Source of the DNA: an uncultured Eubacteriales bacterium
GTDB taxonomy: Bacteria > Bacillota > Clostridia > Christensenellales > Aristaeellaceae
Direction: 5' to 3'
Length of the DNA stretch: 64,000 nucleotides
Assembly: GCA_902781945.1 (NCBI GenBank)
Contig: CACZLE010000001.1
Coordinates: 1 to 64,000 of the forward strand
Positions 58,460 through 64,000 of the stretch are shown here, in pieces. The notes under the pieces are model-generated. The model saw nothing but the letters and a program-made list of their open reading frames with translations. It did not search any database and was not told where the DNA came from. Position numbers and translations under genes: made by a program. The first letter of the stretch is position 1. Each line of letters begins with the position of its first letter.

Positions 58460-59500
58460 TTAGCGCTGCACACGGCCGGAGCCGCTGCCCTTCATCAGGC
58501 TTTCCACTTCGGAAACGCTCATACGGTTGTAGTCGCCGGGGATGGTGTGCTTGAGGCAGCTGGCAGCCACGGCGAATTCCAGGGCGTCCTTTTCGTTGCC
58601 ATAGGTGTTCAGACCGTAGATCAGGCCGCCGCCGAAGCTGTCGCCGCCGCCTACGCGGTCCACGATATCGGTGATGCGATACTTGCGGGAGACGAAGAAC
58701 TCCTTGCCGTTGTACAGGCAGGCGCTCCAGTCGTTGTGATTGGCGCTCTTGCTCTCGCGCAGGGTGATGGCCACGCGCTGGATGTTAGGATAGGTCTCCA
58801 TAGCCAGCTTGGCGATGGCCTTGTAGTTCTCCAGGTTCAATTCGCCCTCTTCCACGCTGCCGACGGATTCGGCCTTGAGAAGCAGCGCCTTCTGGAAGTC
58901 CTCCTCATTGGCGATGACGGTATCCACATACTTAACCAGCTCGCGCATCACCTGATCGGCGGTCTTGCCGTATTTCCACAGGTTCTTGCGGTAGTTCAGG
59001 TCGCAGCTCACATGCAGACCCAGCTTCTTGGCGGCCTTCACAGCGGCCAGGCTCAGGTCGGCAGCGCCCTGGCTGATGGCGGGGGTGATGCCGGTGATGT
59101 GGAACCAGGTGGCGCCGGCCAGCACCTTTTCCCAATTGATGTCGTCGGCGTTGGCTTCGGCGATGGCGCTGCCCGCGCGGTCATAAATGACCTTGCTGGG
59201 ACGCTGCACCGCGCCGGTTTCCAGATAATAGATACCCATGCGGCCAGGCTTGTACACGATGTCGTTCACATCCACGCCAAAGCCGCGCAGCTCGCGCATG
59301 CAGGCCTTGCCAATGTCGTTGTCGGGCAGCACGGTGACGAAGGAGGTGTTCAGGCCGTAATTGGCCAGGGAAACGCTCACGTTGGCTTCGCCGCCGCCGA
59401 AGGTGGCTTCCAGCACGGGGCTCTGCATCAGCCGCTCGTAAGCGGGGCTCTTGAGGCGCAGCATGATTTCACCGAAGGTTACGACTTTCACGTTGTTCAT
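58460..59500 (-). CDS. kdgK: 2-dehydro-3-deoxygluconate kinase
   Basis: The 346-residue PfkB-family kinase starts VVTFGEIMLRL and has GGGEANVSVSLANYG near 36-50 and DRVGGGDSFGGG near 285-296 (GGGD in place of the usual GAGD, typical for KdgK). It phosphorylates 2-keto-3-deoxygluconate to KDPG. Identity as KdgK rather than another sugar kinase follows from its place between uxaC and uxuB. Confidence 0.92.
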   Translation of the reverse strand: MNNVKVVTFGEIMLRLKSPAYERLMQSPVLEATFGGGEANVSVSLANYGLNTSFVTVLPDNDIGKACMRELRGFGVDVNDIVYKPGRMGIYYLETGAVQRPSKVIYDRAGSAIAEANADDINWEKVLAGATWFHITGITPAISQGAADLSLAAVKAAKKLGLHVSCDLNYRKNLWKYGKTADQVMRELVKYVDTVIANEEDFQKALLLKAESVGSVEEGELNLENYKAIAKLAMETYPNIQRVAITLRESKSANHNDWSACLYNGKEFFVSRKYRITDIVDRVGGGDSFGGGLIYGLNTYGNEKDALEFAVAASCLKHTIPGDYNRMSVSEVESLMKGSGSGRVQR

Positions 59501-59531
59501 ATCGGGTCATCCTTTCTATAATGAATATTGA

Positions 59532-61112
59532 TTACTTGACGTGGTTTTGCAGCGCGGCGCGCACAGCGCCGGGACCGGCCAGCATCTCACGGAAGAAAGT
59601 CTCCACTTTGTTTGCCAGACCAGCTTCCTTTAAGCTGATGCCAAACAGCTTTTCATCGCCCAGCAGGTCATTCAGCTTGCCATTGGCGCTGTCCGGATCG
59701 CCCAGCTGAACGCCGTCGAGCTTTGCTTGCAGGGTTTCCAACAGGGGATCGGGGCTGACCTCCATGGGCTGACCCTGATCATCCACGCCCAGCAGATACC
59801 GCAGCCATCCGGCCAGCACCAGGGGGATGGCATTCAGCTTGGAAGCGTCCAAAGACGGATCGGCACAATAGCACTTGATGGTCTCGCCGAAACGGATGGA
59901 TACTTTCTGGCTGGTGTCGCAGGCGATGCGCTGGGGCGTATCGGGCATGAAGGGGTTGGGCAGGCGAACGTTGACCACGGTGTCAATGAAGGCGCGGGGA
60001 TCGATGACGCCGGGATCGGTGACCACAGGCAGGCCTTCGTCATAACCGACGGCATGGACCAGACGCACCAGGTCAGCGTCCTTCATTTCTGCGGAGATCC
60101 GCTGATAGCCCAGCATGCAGCCGAATACGGCCAGGGCGGTGTGCAGGGGATTCAGACAGGTGCACACCTTCATGCGCTCCACCTTGTTGACGGTTTCCCG
60201 GTCCGTGAACAGGAAGCCCGCTTTTTCCAGAGCGGGACGCCCGTTGGGAAAATCGTCCTCGATCACCAGATACTCGCTTTCCTCCGCATTGACGAAGGGG
60301 GCAATATGGGTCCCGCGGGAAGTGACCACGGGGTCAAGGCCCTGCAGACCGTCCGCGCGGAGCATAGCTTCCACAGAGGCGTCCGGGCGCGGGGTGATCT
60401 TATCGATCATGGTCCAGGGGAAGGAAACCTTGGCGGGATCGCTGACATAGGCGATGAAACCCGCATCGCCCCAGCCCTCCGCGAAGGCCAGGATGGCGGC
60501 CTTCAATTTATCGCCGTTATGGGAGCAGTTGTCCATGCTCACCATGGCGATGGGCGCGGCGCCCGTCTCATAGCGATGATAGAGCAGACTGGCTACCTTG
60601 CCGATATAGCTCTGGGGTTTACGAGGGCCGTTGGCGAAATCGGCGGTGACGGCGGGGGGGATGGCATAGCCCTTTTCCGTGATGGTAAAGGAGGCCATTT
60701 GCAGGCTGGAATTGGCGAACAACTCCAATAAATGATTGTATTCCTTTTCGTTTTCGCTGTCAAGGATGCAGCTCTCCGCGATGCTGCCGATGACGGTCTT
60801 TTCCACGCTGCCGTCGGATTTCAGCGTGACCAGCAGGGTATAGTTATCGCTGGCGCGATAGCCCTTTTCGATGGTTTCGTAATCGAAGCCTTCCACGGCG
60901 ATGATACCGGCGCGCATGATGGCTCTGTCCAACAGCTTCTGCACGCCGTTGCACTGGAAGGCGCGGAAGATATTGCCCGCGCCAAAGTGCACCCACACCG
61001 GATGCTCCCGGGTATAGGCGATCATGGCTTCGCGATCAAAGGCGGGCAGGGTATAGCCCTTTTCTTCCCATGCCGCGCGGTTTTTCAGTCCCTGTTCATT
61101 GAGTAGCAGCAT
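59532..61112 (-). CDS. Fructuronate/tagaturonate reductase (mannitol dehydrogenase family)
   Basis: The 526-residue NAD-dependent long-chain dehydrogenase has VHFGAGNIFRAF near 41-52 as nucleotide-binding start, MDNCSHNGDKL near 192-202, FPWTMIDKITPRP and the C-terminal MKVCTCLNPLHTALAVFG block with the catalytic Lys-Asn-His-type residues. UxuB acts on fructuronate and UxaB on tagaturonate; I prefer UxuB because uxuA is directly upstream, but both could be served. ATG 61112 lies 1 base after the uxuA stop, behind AAGGGAG. Confidence 0.88.
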   Translation of the reverse strand: MLLLNEQGLKNRAAWEEKGYTLPAFDREAMIAYTREHPVWVHFGAGNIFRAFQCNGVQKLLDRAIMRAGIIAVEGFDYETIEKGYRASDNYTLLVTLKSDGSVEKTVIGSIAESCILDSENEKEYNHLLELFANSSLQMASFTITEKGYAIPPAVTADFANGPRKPQSYIGKVASLLYHRYETGAAPIAMVSMDNCSHNGDKLKAAILAFAEGWGDAGFIAYVSDPAKVSFPWTMIDKITPRPDASVEAMLRADGLQGLDPVVTSRGTHIAPFVNAEESEYLVIEDDFPNGRPALEKAGFLFTDRETVNKVERMKVCTCLNPLHTALAVFGCMLGYQRISAEMKDADLVRLVHAVGYDEGLPVVTDPGVIDPRAFIDTVVNVRLPNPFMPDTPQRIACDTSQKVSIRFGETIKCYCADPSLDASKLNAIPLVLAGWLRYLLGVDDQGQPMEVSPDPLLETLQAKLDGVQLGDPDSANGKLNDLLGDEKLFGISLKEAGLANKVETFFREMLAGPGAVRAALQNHVK

Positions 61113-61113
61113 C

Positions 61114-62187
61114 TTATTTTTCTCCCTTTTCAATGGCTTCCCACAGGCCGTTCAGATACGCAGCGCCCAGTGCCCGGTCATAGAGGCCGTAGCCCGGACG
61201 GCCCTGCTCGTCCCAGATCATGCGGCCATGGTCGGGGCGGATGTAGGTATCGGGGCAGGTATCGTGGATGGCCTTCATGATCTCATACAGATCCAGATCG
61301 CCGGTGGAGGAAAGATGAGCGGCTTCGCGGAAGTGATGATAGCCCAGATATTTGACGTTGCGCACGTGCATGGCGCCGATGCGGTCCATCTGACCGAAAT
61401 GGCGGATGATGGCGGGGATATCATTGTCCGGGTTGGAGCCGAGAGAACCGGTGCACAGGCACAGGGTGTTGGCGGGGCTGTCGTGCAGCTTCACCATCTT
61501 GTCGAAGTCCTCCTGGCTGTGGGTGATGCGGGGCAGGCCGAAGATGGGCCAGGCGGGGTCATCGGGATGGCAGGCCATGCGCACGCCCGCTTCCTCACAA
61601 ACGGGAATTACAGCGTCCAGGAAGTACTTAAAGTTTTTCCGCAGATCATCCGGACCTATGTTTTCATACTGTTTGAGGGTCTTTTCCAGCAGGGCCAGAC
61701 GCTCCGGTTCCCAGCCGGGCAGGGTGAAGCCCTTGCTGTCCTCGGCGGTCTTGCGCACGATCTCCAGGGGACCCATTTCGCCCAGGTCTTTTTCGTCAAA
61801 GTACAGGCTGTTGCTGCCGTCCTCGGGGATGATCCGGGCCAGGTCGGTGCGCAGCCAGTCGAACACGGGCATGAAGTTGTATACGATCACCTTGACCCCG
61901 TGCTTGGCCAGCATGCGGATGGTGGAAATGTAATTGGCAATATATTCCTCGCGGCTGGGCAAGCCGATCTTGATATCTTCATGGACGTTGACGCTTTCGA
62001 TCACTTCAATCTCCAGCCCGGCGTCGTTCACCTCTTTTTTGAGGGCCACGAATTCAGCCTCGGGCCAGTCCACGCCCGCGGGCTTGTCCAGCAGGCCCAT
62101 CAGGCCCGTCATGCCGGGGATCTGCTTTACGTATTTCAGGGGAATGGGATCGCTCTGGCTGCCGTACCAGCGGAAGGTCATTTTCAT
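61114..62187 (-). CDS. uxuA: Mannonate dehydratase
   Basis: The 357-residue enzyme dehydrates D-mannonate to KDG. Start MTFRWYG and the metal-site blocks [35 protein letters not shown] and [12 protein letters not shown] are all visible. ATG 62187 follows GAAGGAGAC; an earlier TTG is within that site. Order with uxuB is the usual one. Confidence 0.97.
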   Translation of the reverse strand: MKMTFRWYGSQSDPIPLKYVKQIPGMTGLMGLLDKPAGVDWPEAEFVALKKEVNDAGLEIEVIESVNVHEDIKIGLPSREEYIANYISTIRMLAKHGVKVIVYNFMPVFDWLRTDLARIIPEDGSNSLYFDEKDLGEMGPLEIVRKTAEDSKGFTLPGWEPERLALLEKTLKQYENIGPDDLRKNFKYFLDAVIPVCEEAGVRMACHPDDPAWPIFGLPRITHSQEDFDKMVKLHDSPANTLCLCTGSLGSNPDNDIPAIIRHFGQMDRIGAMHVRNVKYLGYHHFREAAHLSSTGDLDLYEIMKAIHDTCPDTYIRPDHGRMIWDEQGRPGYGLYDRALGAAYLNGLWEAIEKGEK

Positions 62188-62216
62188 AAGCACAGTCTCC
62201 TTCAAAACGCAATGAA

Positions 62217-62243
62217 GCGGGTATACCTCAAAAGCATACCCGC
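62217..62243 (-). promoter_or_regulatory. Intercistronic hairpin between eda and uxuA
   Basis: GCGGGTAT (62217-62224) pairs with ATACCCGC (62236-62243) around an 11-base loop. It lacks a T-run on the reverse strand, so it is more likely a processing or stability element than a terminator. Confidence 0.55.
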
Positions 62244-62251
62244 GAAATGAT

Positions 62252-62890
62252 TTAGCCTCTGATTTCCTTCACGATGGCCGCGGCTTCGCGCACCATGTTT
62301 TCGATCTCGTCAAACTTGCCTTCCTTGACCAGGCTGCCGCTGACCATCCAACTGCCGCCGCAGGCCACGATGCGGTCATATTTGAGGTAATCGCGCACGT
62401 TGTCCGCGTTGATGCCGCCGGTGGGCATGAAGTTGAGGCCCACATAGGGAGCGCACAGGGCCTTGATCATCTTGAGGCCGCCGGAGGGCTCAGCAGGGAA
62501 GAACTTGAGCACGTCCAGATCAAACTGCAGGGCGGCTTCGATCTCGGTGGGGGTGCACACGCCGGGGGTCATGGGAACGCCGCGCTTGAGCACATATTCG
62601 GTCACCTTGGGGTTGAAGCCGGGGCTGACGATGAACTTGGCGCCCGCGTCGATGGCGCGATCCGCCTGCTCGCAGGTCAGCACGGTGCCCGCGCCGATGA
62701 TCATATCGGGATAAGCCTTGGCCATCTGGCGGATGGACTCCTCGGCGGCGGCGGTGCGGAAGGTCACCTCAGCGCAGGGCAGACCGCCGTTCACCAGGCG
62801 CTCGGCCAGTGGCAGGGCGTCCTTGGCGTCGTTGAGCACCACCACGGGCACGATGCCCAGCTTTTGCAGCTTTTTCATCATCTCAGTCAT
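62252..62890 (-). CDS. eda: KDPG/KHG aldolase
   Basis: The 212-residue class I aldolase splits KDPG into pyruvate and glyceraldehyde 3-phosphate. The Schiff-base lysine lies in LKFFPAE near 133, the catalytic Glu in AEVTFRT near 41, and GTVLT, SPGFNP and PTGGIN are typical. The start follows GGGAGGATATATCC. Confidence 0.96.
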   Translation of the reverse strand: MTEMMKKLQKLGIVPVVVLNDAKDALPLAERLVNGGLPCAEVTFRTAAAEESIRQMAKAYPDMIIGAGTVLTCEQADRAIDAGAKFIVSPGFNPKVTEYVLKRGVPMTPGVCTPTEIEAALQFDLDVLKFFPAEPSGGLKMIKALCAPYVGLNFMPTGGINADNVRDYLKYDRIVACGGSWMVSGSLVKEGKFDEIENMVREAAAIVKEIRG

Positions 62891-62917
62891 GGATATATCC
62901 TCCCTATATTAAAATCA

Positions 62918-64000
62918 TTAGAGTGTAACGCCTTGTTTGAAGATGGCCAGATCGTGGAAGCCGTTCTGCTCGTTACGGGCAGGCTTGCCGGAGGCCACGG
63001 CCAGCACGTATTCCATCAGCTCGTTGCACAGCTGCTCCAGGGTCATGCCGTCCAGCAACCGCCCGGCATTGAAATCGATCCAGTTCTTTTTATGCTGCGC
63101 CAGCGGAGAATTGGAAGCGATCTTGATGGTGGGCACAGGACAGCCAAAGGGGGTGCCGCGGCCGGTGGAGAAAAGGATCAGCTGTGCGCCGGAAACGGCC
63201 AGGGCCGTGGCGGCCACAAGATCATTGCCGGGGGCGGAAAGCAGATTCAGGCCCTGATTCTCCACATGCTCGCCATAGGCCAGCACGCCGCGCACCGGGG
63301 AGGAGCCGCTCTTCTGGGTGCAGCCCAGGGCCTTGTCCTCCAGGGTAGTGATGCCTCCGGCCTTGTTGCCGGGGGAAGGATTCTCGTACACAGGCATGTG
63401 GTAGGCTTCAAAGTAGCCCTTGAAATCGTTGATCAGCGAGACCGTCTTATGGAACAGCGCCTCGTTTTCGCAGCGGCCCATCAGGATGGTTTCGGCGCCG
63501 AACATTTCCGGCACTTCCGTCAGGATGGTGCTGCCGCCCATGGAGGTCAGCAGATCGGAGAATACGCCGATGGTGGGATTGGCGGTGATGCCGGAAAGGC
63601 CGTCTGAGCCGCCGCACTTGAGCCCCACCACCAATTGATCCGCGCTGCAGGGCACGCGCTTGTCCGCCTGCATATTGACGGCCAGCTCCTCCAGCAGCTT
63701 CATACCCTCTTCCAGTTCATCTTCCGCCTGCTGGCAGATCAGAAAGCGCACGCGGCTTTCATCATAATCTCCCATATAGGGCTTGATCTGCTCGATGCCG
63801 CTGTTTTCGCAGCCCAGGCCCAGCACCAGCACGCCGCCGGCATTGGGATGGGTGGCCAGGCTGGCCAGCACCTTGCGGGTATTGTTCTGATCATCGCCCA
63901 ATTGGCTGCATCCGTAGGGATGGGGGAAGGCATAGACACCCTCCACCGGGCCTCCCACCAGCTTCTGTGCCTGATGGACCAGGGCCTTGGCCACGTCGTT
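62918..64000 (-). CDS. uxaA: Altronate dehydratase, large domain (partial, runs off the right end)
   Basis: The 360 visible residues are the C-terminal part of a UxaA/GarD dehydratase, which turns D-altronate into KDG in galacturonate breakdown. Blocks seen are HPYGCSQLGDD, LGLGCEN, LKCGGSDGLSGITANP and FSTGRGTPFGCPVPT with the conserved cysteines. The frame stays open to base 64000 (residues N-D-V before A-K-A), so the N-terminal part of about 130 residues, probably with a SAF domain, lies beyond the window. A GTG at 63994 is not the real start. It marks the operon as serving galacturonate as well as glucuronate. Confidence 0.93.
   Translation of the reverse strand, partial: NDVAKALVHQAQKLVGGPVEGVYAFPHPYGCSQLGDDQNNTRKVLASLATHPNAGGVLVLGLGCENSGIEQIKPYMGDYDESRVRFLICQQAEDELEEGMKLLEELAVNMQADKRVPCSADQLVVGLKCGGSDGLSGITANPTIGVFSDLLTSMGGSTILTEVPEMFGAETILMGRCENEALFHKTVSLINDFKGYFEAYHMPVYENPSPGNKAGGITTLEDKALGCTQKSGSSPVRGVLAYGEHVENQGLNLLSAPGNDLVAATALAVSGAQLILFSTGRGTPFGCPVPTIKIASNSPLAQHKKNWIDFNAGRLLDGMTLEQLCNELMEYVLAVASGKPARNEQNGFHDLAIFKQGVTL

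Overview
The window looks like the chromosome of a Gram-positive bacterium of the phylum Bacillota, probably a gut-type member of the class Clostridia with a fairly GC-rich genome. The evidence is AGGAGG-type ribosome binding sites, TTGACA-N17-TATAAT promoters, a T-box leader, the lonB-lonA-engB and Asp23-FakA-RecG gene orders, an ECF sigma/DUF4179 pair, a SpoIID-like protein, and a complete uronate pathway suited to plant polysaccharides. No rRNA, tRNA, complete insertion sequence or CRISPR array was found.

Positions 1-5300 are clearly AT-rich and differ in codon use from the rest. They hold a 5'-damaged bacteriocin-type ABC permease with its ATPase, a small secreted protein, a membrane-anchored unknown, a VanZ protein and an integrase that keeps its catalytic domain but lacks its N-terminal half. 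I read this as the remains of an integrated element. From about 5390 the sequence becomes ordinary GC-rich chromosome.

5390-14600 is mixed: a YdcF-type membrane protein, a DNA-damage group (Pol IV and SRAP, then an esterase and an alkyltransferase-like protein), an ECF sigma factor with its DUF4179 partner, an FRG-domain/GNAT pair, and deoD with a DUF523 gene. 14600-27000 carries rpoB-rpoC behind a structured leader, then lonB, lonA and engB. 27000-34900 holds an M32 carboxypeptidase, a ComEA-like protein, cysS and cysE behind a T-box, a metallophosphoesterase, radA and a SpoIID-domain protein. 35100-40500 holds a peptide transporter set without ATPase genes, whose second permease carries a large extracellular SH3-like insert, followed by alanine racemase.

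40500-49600 carries an inositol-phosphatase family protein, ribulokinase, a phosphoribosyltransferase, recG, a FakA-like protein, an Asp23 protein and a large L,D-transpeptidase with a C-terminal Ada-like zinc module. 49700-57000 reads forward: a PD-(D/E)XK-SNF2 fusion, then ruvC-ruvA-ruvB-queA-psuK-psuG, whose promoter contains a LexA-box-like site. The window ends in a reverse-strand hexuronate operon (uxaA, eda, uxuA, uxuB, kdgK, uxaC) that converts glucuronate, and probably galacturonate, to pyruvate and glyceraldehyde 3-phosphate. uxaA runs off the right edge.
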